Of a stretch of 53,273 nt of DNA, positions 1 to 7,163 are shown one piece after another; the stretch's first letter is position 1; each line of letters opens with the position of its first letter. The position numbers were made by a program, and so were the translations under genes. The stretch comes from a virus, in IMG/VR virus record IMGVR_UViG_3300042923_000379, positions 1 to 53,273 of that record; one strand, given 5' to 3'. The notes below the pieces were generated by a model. The model made no database searches. It worked only from the letters and a program-made list of their open reading frames with translations, and had not been told where the DNA came from.

Positions 1-75
1 GTTTGGTAAGAGAGCGAAATTCCTTCCAATAGGGGGGTACTTTACCCATCCAACTTAGTAATTTCCTACCTAAAC
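1..75. other. left window edge, no gene; possible packaging-end region
   Basis: No coding frame is visible. The stretch lies just downstream of the HNH gene and contains a G6 run near position 33. In cos-type HK97-like phages the HNH gene abuts the cohesive end site, so a genome end here is possible. That is inference from gene order only; no known cos sequence is recognised. Confidence 0.3.
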
Positions 76-774
76 CTACTCAGAATACCTTTCAAACCAC
101 TTATTAATGTACTTTATCCATTCATCTTTTCTATATTGTCTATCAACATCTATGCTTAATCTATCTATACACTCTTCCTTAGTAGCTTCACAATATATTA
201 ACTCTGCTCCCAGCTCCTCAGCTAATCTTTCTCTCTTATACTTATCTTCATATCCACCTATTATCCAAGCGTTGTTCCATTTACCATACCTTGTCTTTAT
301 GTTATCTATTAGAGTATTATGTATCTGCATTACATTACTTAATAGATTGTCTGGCTTATCATAATGAGGTAGATAACTTACTGCTTCATATAATCTATCT
401 ATATCTATTACTATATCTCCACGCTTCGCTTGATCTCTTACTAATGTTTTCTTTCCTGCAAGTGGTGGACCATATACTATATATACTTTCTTCTTAGGTT
501 TATATCCAAATCTATAATGTTCTTTATCGTGGCAATCCCTACATGTAAGCTTTATATTCTTAGGATTAAGAGATATATTCTTATCTTTAACATTCTCCGG
601 AGTTAATTCTATAGGATCATGATGTGCATGTATCTCTATTGACTTAGGCATATCTTTTCCACATATCTCACATCTACATACACCATTAACACTTCTCTCT
701 ACTATTAACCCTATTCTAAATGTTATCCACTCTTTAGATGCATAGAAGTTCTGTAATATAGCATACTTAGCCAT
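76..774 (-). CDS. HNH endonuclease fused to a P-loop kinase-like domain
   Basis: The N-terminal half is an HNH nuclease with zinc ligands C35/C38 and C78/C81 and catalytic HHD at 51-53. From about residue 96 a P-loop NTPase fold begins (GPPLAGKKT, 102-110). The residue after GK, normally S/T, is Lys, with Thr one place later, so nucleotide binding may be altered. Stand-alone HNH proteins beside terminases take part in cos cleavage and packaging in HK97-like phages. The position at the window edge, next to a small terminase, fits that role. The function of the P-loop half is unknown. Confidence 0.85.
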   Translation of the reverse strand: MAKYAILQNFYASKEWITFRIGLIVERSVNGVCRCEICGKDMPKSIEIHAHHDPIELTPENVKDKNISLNPKNIKLTCRDCHDKEHYRFGYKPKKKVYIVYGPPLAGKKTLVRDQAKRGDIVIDIDRLYEAVSYLPHYDKPDNLLSNVMQIHNTLIDNIKTRYGKWNNAWIIGGYEDKYKRERLAEELGAELIYCEATKEECIDRLSIDVDRQYRKDEWIKYINKWFERYSE

Positions 775-776
775 AA

Positions 777-971
777 CTACTTCCTCTCTATTGTATCTAC
801 ATAACTTAGATTGTTTTCTATTATAACAACCTTACAGCCAAACTTATTAGAATACTTTTCCTCTAATTCTTTTATCTTAGCTTCATCACTAGATCCATTT
901 AATAGTTTAAGAATTATAGTTTCTTTATTTACTATCTTAGTTTCTTTAACCTTCTTAACATCTTCAGTCAT
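777..971 (-). CDS. small hypothetical protein
   Basis: 64 residues, charged and helical, with no recognised family. It sits between the PBSX-type small terminase and the HNH gene with gaps of under 10 nt, so it is probably cotranscribed with them. Confidence 0.55.
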   Translation of the reverse strand: MTEDVKKVKETKIVNKETIILKLLNGSSDEAKIKELEEKYSNKFGCKVVIIENNLSYVDTIERK

Positions 972-979
972 TTATACAC

Positions 980-1822
980 CTACCAATTATTATTCTTATC
1001 TACTTCTTTAACATGCTCAAATCTTTCTCTTTCAATCTGTAGTTTCTTATAATCCATTTCTCTTTTATGTTTAAACTCAGGATTCATTTCAAAGAAATTA
1101 GACAACCATTCTAAAGCCTTCATCTTATCAAATAGTTTAATACTAGCACCTTGCCTACTTGATTTAATTTCACTTACAAGAGTACCATCCATATCATTCT
1201 TAAACCTCATAAAGTTATCTTCTCCCATGATTGGTAACCCTTCTTTGCTATATCCTATTATCTGTTCCTCATAACCATAATCTAAGAAATCATTCATATT
1301 AGCAAATGCAATATCAATATATTTTTGGAGTATATCTTCTTTGCCTAATAAAGCTCCAGCTAGTCTACTATCCTTTATCTTTTCTATCTCAGCCTTTATC
1401 TTAGGCTTGCTTAGTAGATTGCATCCATTAACCATTGCTGTCTCATAAGCACAATCATAGGCTTTCTGATAAGCTTTAGTTGCATTAAATGTCTTTGAAT
1501 AATATATACAAAAAAGCCTTTGTTTATCGTTCAAATCAGCTTTCTTAATATTCTCAATTATTTCTTCAACTTTATTTTTAGTTATACCAACTATGGTTCC
1601 ACTTCTCTTTTTGGCAACGTTACTTTTAATTCGTTCCGTATCCTTTTGTTTTGGTAACGCTCCTTTTAATTCATCTTCCCATTTATCTTGATTCTTCCAT
1701 TTCCTAACCTGAGTATCTAATACGCCTAATGTATCTGCTATATCTTTTAATTTAATATCTCCCTTAGCTTTAAGGTACATATCCTTTGCTATGTCTCTAT
1801 TGGGACTTCTACTTCTAGGCAT
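980..1822 (-). CDS. phage terminase small subunit, PBSX family
   Basis: 280 residues, full length for the PBSX/SPP1-type small terminase (Terminase_2). The N-terminal 50 residues begin MPRSRSPNRD and carry an HTH (about 22-43) of the kind that recognises pac DNA. The Terminase_2 core with its LNDKQRLF motif starts near residue 97, and the C-terminal tail is basic. In other phages this gene is followed by a PBSX-type large terminase. Here it is followed by a small gene and the HNH gene, and the large terminase at the other window edge belongs to a different system. It may be an orphan or a DNA-binding regulator. Confidence 0.85.
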   Translation of the reverse strand: MPRSRSPNRDIAKDMYLKAKGDIKLKDIADTLGVLDTQVRKWKNQDKWEDELKGALPKQKDTERIKSNVAKKRSGTIVGITKNKVEEIIENIKKADLNDKQRLFCIYYSKTFNATKAYQKAYDCAYETAMVNGCNLLSKPKIKAEIEKIKDSRLAGALLGKEDILQKYIDIAFANMNDFLDYGYEEQIIGYSKEGLPIMGEDNFMRFKNDMDGTLVSEIKSSRQGASIKLFDKMKALEWLSNFFEMNPEFKHKREMDYKKLQIERERFEHVKEVDKNNNW

Positions 1823-1859
1823 CTTATCACCCCTATCTTAAGTAAATAAAAAAAAGAAC

Positions 1860-2204
1860 TTATTCTTTCATAAGTTCATCTAATTTATTATTTATATTTT
1901 CTTTTAAATCTAAAGGTACTCTTTCATCCGTTACTATTCCCTTTATTATATCTATTAGTCCATTAAATTGTTTTGTATCTTTTAATGCTACATTTACAGT
2001 AATATCTTTTAATGTTTGTTTTGGTGGAACTTCTGGTGGTTCGTATTGCGCTGGATTAACTTTTATAACCGAACTATAATCTTGTTTTGGAGGTTTGTTT
2101 GGTGGTGTAATATTGCAAACTCTAACGCCTGGTTTATGACTTGCAACACCCACCCAAATTAGACATGCTATTATAGCACCTCCATATATAATTATTTCAT
2201 CCAT
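1860..2204 (-). CDS. membrane-anchored hypothetical protein
   Basis: 114 residues. One N-terminal transmembrane segment (about residues 4-21) is followed by a proline-rich linker (PPNKPPK, EPPEVPPK) and an acidic helical C-terminus. No family is recognised. Its stop overlaps the start region of the upstream gene. Confidence 0.6.
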   Translation of the reverse strand: MDEIIIYGGAIIACLIWVGVASHKPGVRVCNITPPNKPPKQDYSSVIKVNPAQYEPPEVPPKQTLKDITVNVALKDTKQFNGLIDIIKGIVTDERVPLDLKENINNKLDELMKE

Positions 2205-2443
2205 TACTTATCCTCCAGTGATTCATTTATAAAGTCAACACTATAAACATGGTTGGTATCTCTGCCTAATACAAAGTTATAACCTTTAGATATTTTATTC
2301 CATCTTTCTTCTATGTCATCTTTTGTCTTTCTATTTAACAAACAATTAAGAACATATTCGCCTTTAGTAATTACCCTTAATGGTAATTCTCCACACTTAA
2401 AATGATTAGCATCCAACATAAGCGTTCTTTCATTAAGATGCAT
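2204..2443 (-). CDS. small hypothetical protein
   Basis: 79 residues without recognised motifs. The first ATG lacks a clear ribosome binding site, so an internal ATG (MLDANHF) may be the true start. It overlaps the next gene by 1 nt, which suggests translational coupling. Confidence 0.5.
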   Translation of the reverse strand: MHLNERTLMLDANHFKCGELPLRVITKGEYVLNCLLNRKTKDDIEERWNKISKGYNFVLGRDTNHVYSVDFINESLEDK

Positions 2444-2505
2444 TCTACACCAGCTTTAAGTAATTCATCACCAATTTGAGATAGCTTTTCATTAATATCA
2501 CTCAT
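2377..2505 (-). CDS. candidate 42-residue micro-ORF
   Basis: Starts MSDINEKLSQ. Its ATG overlaps the stop of the upstream zinc protein gene (ATGAGTGA), a typical coupling arrangement in this genome. It overlaps the first 66 nt of the following gene in another frame, so it may be a coupling leader or the overlapping gene's real upstream partner. Confidence 0.3.
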   Translation of the reverse strand: MSDINEKLSQIGDELLKAGVECILMKERLCWMLIILSVENYH

Positions 2506-2776
2506 TCCCCTCAACCTTCCCTTTTAAATTATTCATTAATACTTTTATTTCACCTTGTAGCTTTTCAATCTCTTTTATTTTCTTTTGACTTCCCCATAGG
2601 TTTCTTATTCTAGTTTGTTTAACTCTTATTAAAGGATCAGTATAATATGATATATATTCTTCTCCACAAAGAGGACATTCAAAGTATACTGCTCTTATCA
2701 TATTAGGTAATTTCTTTTCTTTAAATCCAGGATGCTCAAAATCTTTATTACATCCCTTATTACATCTTACTACCAT
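2498..2776 (-). CDS. zinc-ribbon hypothetical protein
   Basis: 92 residues. C5 and C9, then a CPLC pair near residue 34, could bind one zinc ion. The C-terminal half is a predicted coiled coil (KKIKEIEKLQGEIK). It overlaps the upstream gene by 7 nt. Likely a small DNA- or RNA-binding protein, but the function is not recognised. Confidence 0.6.
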   Translation of the reverse strand: MVVRCNKGCNKDFEHPGFKEKKLPNMIRAVYFECPLCGEEYISYYTDPLIRVKQTRIRNLWGSQKKIKEIEKLQGEIKVLMNNLKGKVEGNE

Positions 2777-3003
2777 GATTTTAACTCTTTCAAAATTATT
2801 TCAGCTACTTCATCAGGAGTTAAGTAATTGCTTATAGGTACATTTATATTAGCATCTTTTATTTTTTTATAATCGAAATTCATATCTACAGTTTTTACTA
2901 CTGTTGTTTCTAATTCACTTCCTATGTAAAACTCATTATGATTATAAGTAATGCTATTAATCTTAATTCCTTCATATTCCTTATTTTTAAATAAATTAGA
3001 CAT
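2770..3003 (-). CDS. small hypothetical protein
   Basis: 77 residues, beta-rich first half and helical end. A strong ribosome binding site (AAGGAGG) precedes the ATG. No family is recognised. Confidence 0.6.
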   Translation of the reverse strand: MSNLFKNKEYEGIKINSITYNHNEFYIGSELETTVVKTVDMNFDYKKIKDANINVPISNYLTPDEVAEIILKELKSW

Positions 3004-3014
3004 GTTATTCCTCC

Positions 3015-3143
3015 TTAAATCATAAATAAAAACGAAGGAGAATTTGCAAGTTTTATTAATACTAGAAATTTAAAAAACTTTCCGTTTACATTAACTTTTC
3101 TCCATCTATTCCACTTTTTAAAATATTGAATCATTTTATTCAT
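3015..3143 (-). CDS. small basic protein
   Basis: 42 residues beginning MNKMIQYFKKWNRWRK, strongly basic and aromatic in the first half and hydrophobic in the second. Its ATG overlaps the stop region of the upstream membrane gene and it has an AGGAG site. Possibly membrane-associated. Confidence 0.5.
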   Translation of the reverse strand: MNKMIQYFKKWNRWRKVNVNGKFFKFLVLIKLANSPSFLFMI

Positions 3144-3297
3144 TTCTCCTATAAATCATATTACTTATTCTTAAATAAATAGCTATTAATATACAGAATA
3201 TAGCATTTAATATAAGCCCCTTAAATTGAAGGTATACTGCAATAATAAAAAATGCTAATGGCAATAATTCATCAAGTTCCTTTGATATCTTCCTCAT
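3136..3297 (-). CDS. small two-helix membrane protein
   Basis: 53 residues beginning MRKISKELDE, then about 28 hydrophobic residues that can form two membrane segments, and a basic tail (YRRNE). A perfect GGAGG site lies 7 nt before the ATG. No family is recognised. Confidence 0.6.
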   Translation of the reverse strand: MRKISKELDELLPLAFFIIAVYLQFKGLILNAIFCILIAIYLRISNMIYRRNE

Positions 3298-3338
3298 AAT
3301 AAACCTCCTAAATAAAAAAGATGTGATAATATCACATC

Positions 3339-3557
3339 TTAATCTCCTGTAAAGCTCCCAAGTATTACTGATTCTTCATTCAAATCTATCTTTTTTATTT
3401 CAACCTTATCTCTTTTAAATACACTATCGGCTCCTCCTGCATCCTTAGCTAAATTAAAAGCACTTTCTTCATCTTTTGCAACAACAACAAAATCTGCCCA
3501 TTCTCCATCTCCATAACGTACATCATCTGTTCTTGATACCAAATAAACATTCAGCAA
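3339..3557 (-). CDS. hypothetical protein, paralogue of the gene at 3598-3831
   Basis: About 72 residues. A TTG at 3557, spaced 8 nt from AAGGTGG, gives MLNVYLVSRTD, matching the start of the neighbour (MLNVYLVERTD), so I prefer it over the upstream GTG at 3569. The pair shares VVAxDEExAF, AKxAGG, FKRxxVxIxKIDLN and SxIL. This is a tandem duplication of a small beta-alpha protein of unknown function. Confidence 0.65.
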   Translation of the reverse strand: MLNVYLVSRTDDVRYGDGEWADFVVVAKDEESAFNLAKDAGGADSVFKRDKVEIKKIDLNEESVILGSFTGD

Positions 3558-3597
3558 AATTAAACCCACCTTTTAACTACTTATTATTTTTTTATTA

Positions 3598-3831
3598 TTA
3601 TAAATCTCTTTCTAATATTATAGATTTTTTATTTAAATCTATTTTTTCTATTCTAACTTGATTTCTTTTAAACATATACTCTTCAGCTCTATTGCCGAAT
3701 TTATCATAAGTCCCTCCAGCCTCTTTAGCTAATTCAAAAGCTTCTTCTTCATCTTCTGCAACTACTGCAAAGCTATCAGGTTCTGTATGATTTACATTGT
3801 CAGTTCTTTCTACTAAATATACATTTAACAT
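3598..3831 (-). CDS. hypothetical protein, paralogue of the gene at 3339-3557
   Basis: 77 residues. It differs from its paralogue mainly by a short insertion (about residues 44-54) before the FKRNQVRIEKIDLN segment. The acidic DEEEAFELAKEAGG stretch looks like a helix in a small alpha/beta domain. Confidence 0.65.
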   Translation of the reverse strand: MLNVYLVERTDNVNHTEPDSFAVVAEDEEEAFELAKEAGGTYDKFGNRAEEYMFKRNQVRIEKIDLNKKSIILERDL

Positions 3832-3859
3832 ATTTAATTGCTCCCCTTTATATTATAAC

Positions 3860-4552
3860 CTAACTAATTAACTTTCTTTCTGGTAAATACATTAATTCTA
3901 TCATTAAATTACATTTACCTTTGCATATTTGATATATATCTTTATAATAAGCGCCCTTTTCGACTTCCTGAGCTATTACATTCTCTATTAGGTTCTCTAG
4001 GTTGAATATTACATCTAAAGTTCTCTGAGTAGCTTTCTCGCGGCTTTTAGAGGGTATTCCAACGCAACCATTAACTAACTTGCTATAAGTCATATAAAGC
4101 TTACCTGCATTCTTACTTCCTTGGGACAGTGCTAAAGGAATCAGCTTATTCATAATTACATCTGTTTCATTTCTTCTAGCTAATTTCCCCTTAATTCTTG
4201 TTTCTTGCCACTCACTAGATATTCTTTCTCTTATAAATGATTCCATGGAGTTAAAAGCTTCTATATAGTCTAATTTCCACTTAAGAGCCTTTTTACCTGT
4301 AAACCCCATAGCTAATAAGCTAAATCCATCTCTAGTAAGAAAATATTCGGTCTGTTTCCTGTTTATAGTGTCTTTATAAGAAGTTTTGATGAAATAAGAT
4401 GCGCTCATTTTTGAGCCAATCTCTAAAGCTAGTTTGTCAATGTCTCTAAGTACATTCTTATGTTCTTTCTCGAATTTGTTAGCTATTATCCTACTGCTAA
4501 CTAATACTCTTTCTTCTTTTGTTGTTAATCCTAAATTAATAAGTTGATTCAT
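3860..4552 (-). CDS. Rha family regulatory protein (antirepressor-like)
   Basis: 230 residues. The N-terminal 110 residues match the phage Rha domain: SSRIIANKFEKEHKNVLRDI, then FLTRDGFSLLAMGFTGKKA. The C-terminal part resembles the ORF6C-like region that often accompanies it. Rha and related KilA-N/Bro proteins act as DNA-binding modulators of the lytic switch. A hairpin upstream includes the ribosome binding site, so translation may be controlled. Confidence 0.85.
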   Translation of the reverse strand: MNQLINLGLTTKEERVLVSSRIIANKFEKEHKNVLRDIDKLALEIGSKMSASYFIKTSYKDTINRKQTEYFLTRDGFSLLAMGFTGKKALKWKLDYIEAFNSMESFIRERISSEWQETRIKGKLARRNETDVIMNKLIPLALSQGSKNAGKLYMTYSKLVNGCVGIPSKSREKATQRTLDVIFNLENLIENVIAQEVEKGAYYKDIYQICKGKCNLMIELMYLPERKLIS

Positions 4553-4559
4553 TTTAACA

Positions 4560-4587
4560 CCTATCCTTTCTTTTATTTATGGATAGG
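4560..4587 (-). promoter_or_regulatory. hairpin sequestering the rha ribosome binding site
   Basis: On the minus-strand transcript CCTATCC (4587-4581) can pair with GGATAGG (4566-4560), a 7-bp stem with a 14-nt loop. The 3' arm is the only Shine-Dalgarno-like sequence before the Rha ATG at 4552. A role in controlling translation is inferred. Confidence 0.45.
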
Positions 4588-4623
4588 ACTTATTGCTGTC
4601 TCACGACATGAGCCTATTCCTCT

Positions 4624-4660
4624 ACAAATTAAAAACACCCCAGTACCTAAACCGAGGTGT
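4624..4660 (-). terminator. intrinsic terminator after the tRNA-like cluster
   Basis: On the minus strand ACACCTCGG pairs with CTGGGGTGT (9 bp with two G-U pairs, 8-nt loop) and is followed by TTTTTAATTT. It ends transcription leaving the tRNA-like region and separates it from rha. Confidence 0.75.
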
Positions 4661-4712
4661 CTTTATTTATAGGGAGGTTTAATCTTTTGTTTGGAGGATT
4701 CCATGTTAAGTA

Positions 4713-4755
4713 GGAGATTTAAGGATTTACACCTTACTAGACTAACTCAATCTCC
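4713..4755 (-). tRNA. mini tRNA-like element (acceptor stem plus T arm only)
   Basis: A perfect 7-bp acceptor-like stem (GGAGATT/AATCTCC) sits beside a canonical T arm with stem TAAGG/CCTTA and 7-nt loop TGTAAAT. Only 12 nt stand where the D and anticodon arms should be, so it cannot be an ordinary tRNA. It is either a deletion remnant or a minihelix RNA. Confidence 0.45.
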
Positions 4756-4824
4756 ATACACAACTTTGTTTAATGGCACAAAGCCGAAAGCCATTTATAT
4801 TAAATTAAAAGAGGGCTTATTTAA

Positions 4825-4962
4825 TAGAGTAGGTTAGGATTTGCACCTAACAGTTTTACCATGCCTTTACCTATCAAAGAAATTACTCAGGGAGGATTTG
4901 AACCTCCAATGCCTGGTACCTATCTTATTTCGGTTATGTCTACCTATTCCACCACTACTCTA
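4825..4962 (-). tRNA. degenerate tRNA-Leu-like element with duplicated 3' half
   Basis: The 5' end (TAGAGTAG followed by TGGTGGAATAGGTAGACA) looks like a leucine tRNA acceptor strand plus D arm. Two T arms follow: GGAGG-TTCAAAT-CCTCC at 4891-4907 and TTAGG-TGCAAAT-CCTAA at 4834-4850. The 5' strand pairs over 8 bp with CTACTCTA after the second T arm (4825-4832), not after the first. GATAGGTA..AGGCAT occurs before both T arms, pointing to a tandem duplication of the 3' half. The anticodon loop lacks the usual U33. Confidence 0.5.
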
Positions 4963-4965
4963 ATT

Positions 4966-5313
4966 TTAAACTACACACTTATTTTCATTCACTAGCCTTC
5001 TGGGAGTGTCCCAGGTAATTAAACCTGATACCTCTTTATTAATAACTATGTCACCACTTGGCAATGTCTTATAAGCTGTTCTATTCTTTAATATGAATGA
5101 TTTATCACTTATCCATCTGTTAGCTTCATAGTTAGTAGCCTTAACTTCTTCTTTCTTTTGAATTAATGAGATATCATGTTTCTTCTTTAAATGCGAAAAA
5201 TTTCTTTGAATGCACTTTCTTACTGCTTCTTTACTTTTCCCGAGTTTCTTAGCTATCCGCACAGCATCATAGCCTTTCAAGTAAAGTTCTTTTACTAATT
5301 CTTTATCAAGCAA
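4966..5313 (-). CDS. helix-turn-helix DNA-binding protein
   Basis: 115 residues. An HTH lies at about 5-32 (ELYLKGYDAVRIAKKLGKSK then EAVRKCIQRN), resembling sigma-region-4/resolvase-type helices. The C-terminal half (WITWDTPRRL-like segment near the end) has no assigned role. Such proteins in phage early or late control regions often regulate transcription. It has its own promoter with direct repeats at 5366-5401. Confidence 0.65.
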   Translation of the reverse strand: MLDKELVKELYLKGYDAVRIAKKLGKSKEAVRKCIQRNFSHLKKKHDISLIQKKEEVKATNYEANRWISDKSFILKNRTAYKTLPSGDIVINKEVSGLITWDTPRRLVNENKCVV

Positions 5314-5365
5314 CTAATCACCTCATTTTTGAGTATAGTTTACCCAAACCATTTGACTGGACATT

Positions 5366-5405
5366 TCTATACTTCTATTATAAGATGATTAGTCTATACT
5401 TAACA
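5366..5405 (-). promoter_or_regulatory. leftward promoter with direct-repeat operator candidates
   Basis: Minus-strand -35 TGTTAA (5405-5400), 17-bp spacer, -10 TATAAT (5382-5377). The 9-mer AAGTATAGA occurs twice, at 5401-5393 beside the -35 and at 5374-5366 near the start site. An inverted partial copy lies at 5331-5339. Likely drives the HTH gene at 4966-5313. Confidence 0.55.
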
Positions 5406-5423
5406 GGCTTTGAATCGGCTATT

Positions 5424-5642
5424 TCATAGGCTATTCTTATATTTTATTTCATTTTCCAATCTTCTTACGTGCCTTTCCCCTATGCCTATTAATTCTGCCG
5501 TTCTTTCTTGGGTATATCCCTTCACTATTCTTAAATAAGCCACTTTTTCTTTACTAGTATCTAATTTTCCTATATATTCTTTATCTACTTGCTCATTCTT
5601 TATAGATAATTCCAAATCTCTTAGTATCTTTTCTTTATCCAT
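5424..5642 (-). CDS. sigma-like HTH regulator
   Basis: 72 residues. The second half is an HTH with the pattern KVAYLRIVKGYTQERTAELIGIGERHVRRLEN, a two-helix turn followed by a recognition helix. It is small enough to be a phage transcription activator. The preceding gene ends 16 nt upstream. Confidence 0.65.
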   Translation of the reverse strand: MDKEKILRDLELSIKNEQVDKEYIGKLDTSKEKVAYLRIVKGYTQERTAELIGIGERHVRRLENEIKYKNSL

Positions 5643-5657
5643 TCTTTACCTCCTGCA

Positions 5658-5945
5658 TCACTCTTGATTTAAGTCAAAAAACCTTCTATTTGCATTAGCA
5701 CTAATACCGTTAAACCCTTTAAAGAAGTAATTATCTTTCTTCCAACTAATTTGAGATATATCAGACATACATACAACAAATTCTTCCTTAAAATCACCCT
5801 CAAATACCCTTGTCATATCTTTAGTCTTAAATATCAATGCAAAATCTCCATCACTTAAATCTATTAACATATTAATCATTTTCTTCATTCGTTCTTTCTT
5901 AAGCTTGTCTAAATGTTCTTTAGGAAATTCTATTATATTGTCCAT
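5658..5945 (-). CDS. hypothetical protein
   Basis: 95 residues starting MDNIIEFPKEHLDKL; mixed alpha/beta. No family is recognised. It starts immediately after the upstream gene's stop, so the two are probably coupled. Confidence 0.6.
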   Translation of the reverse strand: MDNIIEFPKEHLDKLKKERMKKMINMLIDLSDGDFALIFKTKDMTRVFEGDFKEEFVVCMSDISQISWKKDNYFFKGFNGISANANRRFFDLNQE

Positions 5946-6308
5946 TTATTCAACATCTATAGCTTCATATTCAGCTTGTAAATTATAAAATTCATCAAGC
6001 ATCGTTTCAGCATTATTGCCCATTCTTATTTCTTTTATTAATTCATCAGAAAATCCTGCTTTTTTTAGATTTAAAATCATTTCTTCTAAATCATCTTCAA
6101 TACTGGTTTCTAAGAAAGCTTTTTGCATATTACTAAATTCTATCTTGGTTCCAACAGGCATAAATGAACTCAATAGATTAATAAGTAGTGTTTTGCTTTC
6201 CTCGTCTATAACTGGTAATTCTTTGTCGGTAGCAAGATTTATAAGTTCTTCATCATGTAGTTTAAATTCTCCTCTTATATTTACATCCATTCCAAATTTA
6301 ATAATCAT
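5946..6308 (-). CDS. acidic hypothetical protein
   Basis: 120 residues, strongly acidic, mostly helical, with a C-terminus rich in Glu/Asp. No domain is recognised. Preceded by AGGAGG. Confidence 0.6.
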   Translation of the reverse strand: MIIKFGMDVNIRGEFKLHDEELINLATDKELPVIDEESKTLLINLLSSFMPVGTKIEFSNMQKAFLETSIEDDLEEMILNLKKAGFSDELIKEIRMGNNAETMLDEFYNLQAEYEAIDVE

Positions 6309-6319
6309 AATTAATCCTC

Positions 6320-6556
6320 CTAATCTCTATCTCTTAATTCCCAATGCTTACATACATAATTTCTATCCATTAGTAAATTACCCCTTGTAGGTAACCAATT
6401 AACCTCATTCTCGCACTCCATTTCATATTCTGGCATAACCATCTTTGAACCTGTCATATTAAAAGAGAATGAGCCATTTGAGATTGTATTTGATTCAATT
6501 GTTGGTTGATTTAATTCACCTACTGTCGAGTATCTGCAATTATCACAACATTTCAT
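6320..6556 (-). CDS. cysteine-rich hypothetical protein
   Basis: 78 residues beginning MKCCDNCRYS, with further Cys and His toward the end (ECENE, VCKHWE). CCxxC plus the distal C..CxH can form a zinc site. Small proteins of this layout recur in clostridial phages; the function is unknown. Confidence 0.6.
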   Translation of the reverse strand: MKCCDNCRYSTVGELNQPTIESNTISNGSFSFNMTGSKMVMPEYEMECENEVNWLPTRGNLLMDRNYVCKHWELRDRD

Positions 6557-6560
6557 ATTA

Positions 6561-6698
6561 TCACCCTATCCTATAAGCTACTAAAGTTAACATAGCCATT
6601 AATATGGTTGCTACTAAATACTTTATATCCCTACTCTTTGTATCAGCTAAAGATAGTAGAGCATAGAATATTGTTATTATTAAAAATACTACTTTCAA
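6561..6698 (-). CDS. small membrane protein (TTG start)
   Basis: 45 residues from TTG at 6698 with GAGG upstream. Two hydrophobic stretches (VVFLIITIFYALLSLA and YLVATILMAMLTLVAY) are separated by a short charged loop, giving a helical hairpin membrane topology. Confidence 0.5.
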   Translation of the reverse strand: MKVVFLIITIFYALLSLADTKSRDIKYLVATILMAMLTLVAYRIG

Positions 6699-6715
6699 TC
6701 TAATATCCTCACTTC

Positions 6716-6877
6716 CTATTCAAATTTAACTCCATAGATATCTAATCCTTCATGGTAAATAATATCTGTCAATTCATAAGTATTGTTTTCTTCATCAAGG
6801 GCAACAATATAATAGTCACCAGTTCCATGTTTTTCTTTTATTTCTTGAAGTTTTTTTATAAGTAAATCAACTTTCAT
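6716..6877 (-). CDS. small hypothetical protein
   Basis: 53 residues beginning MKVDLLIKKL, with an ideal GGAGG site 8 nt before the ATG. It is an alpha/beta miniprotein with no recognised family. Confidence 0.6.
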   Translation of the reverse strand: MKVDLLIKKLQEIKEKHGTGDYYIVALDEENNTYELTDIIYHEGLDIYGVKFE

Positions 6878-6895
6878 TATTAATTCCTCCTATAT

Positions 6896-6934
6896 ACCTA
6901 CAGGAGTTTTAATGTCCTGTAGGTTGATTTTTTT
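6896..6934 (+). terminator. plus-oriented intrinsic terminator in minus-strand gene territory
   Basis: Perfect 10-bp stem ACCTACAGGA/TCCTGTAGGT with a 9-nt loop. The U-tract (TGATTTTTTT) lies on the plus side only. No plus-strand gene precedes it, so it would stop antisense transcription, or it may serve as a 5' hairpin for the gene at 6716-6877. Confidence 0.6.
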
Positions 6935-6949
6935 GTATTGCTAACTTAA

Positions 6950-7114
6950 TTAAATATAAGTTGATATAAACTGCTCCAGTTTTATATCAAAAGATTTAAA
7001 CTGTCCTACCACCATATATTTAGTATTATTACGTACCAGTGTTATACTTTCAACACCTTCAAGCACTTTAATATTTCCATTTTCATCATAGTATTTAAGT
7101 TTCATATAAATCAT
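6950..7114 (-). CDS. small hypothetical protein
   Basis: About 54 residues from ATG 7114, chosen because AAAGGGGA lies 7-8 nt before it; the upstream ATG at 7135 has no ribosome binding site. Beta-rich (LVRNNTKYMVVGQF). No family is recognised. Confidence 0.5.
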   Translation of the reverse strand: MIYMKLKYYDENGNIKVLEGVESITLVRNNTKYMVVGQFKSFDIKLEQFISTYI

Positions 7115-7163
7115 ATAAACGTCCCCTTTATTCATAATAATTTCATTAGTTCAAGTTATCATA

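Noticed and set aside
4703-4837. Plus-strand 44-codon frame with a GGAGG site overlapping the tRNA-like cluster
   Set aside because: It runs antisense through two T arms and has no promoter; the ribosome binding site is explained by complementarity to the conserved RNA stems.
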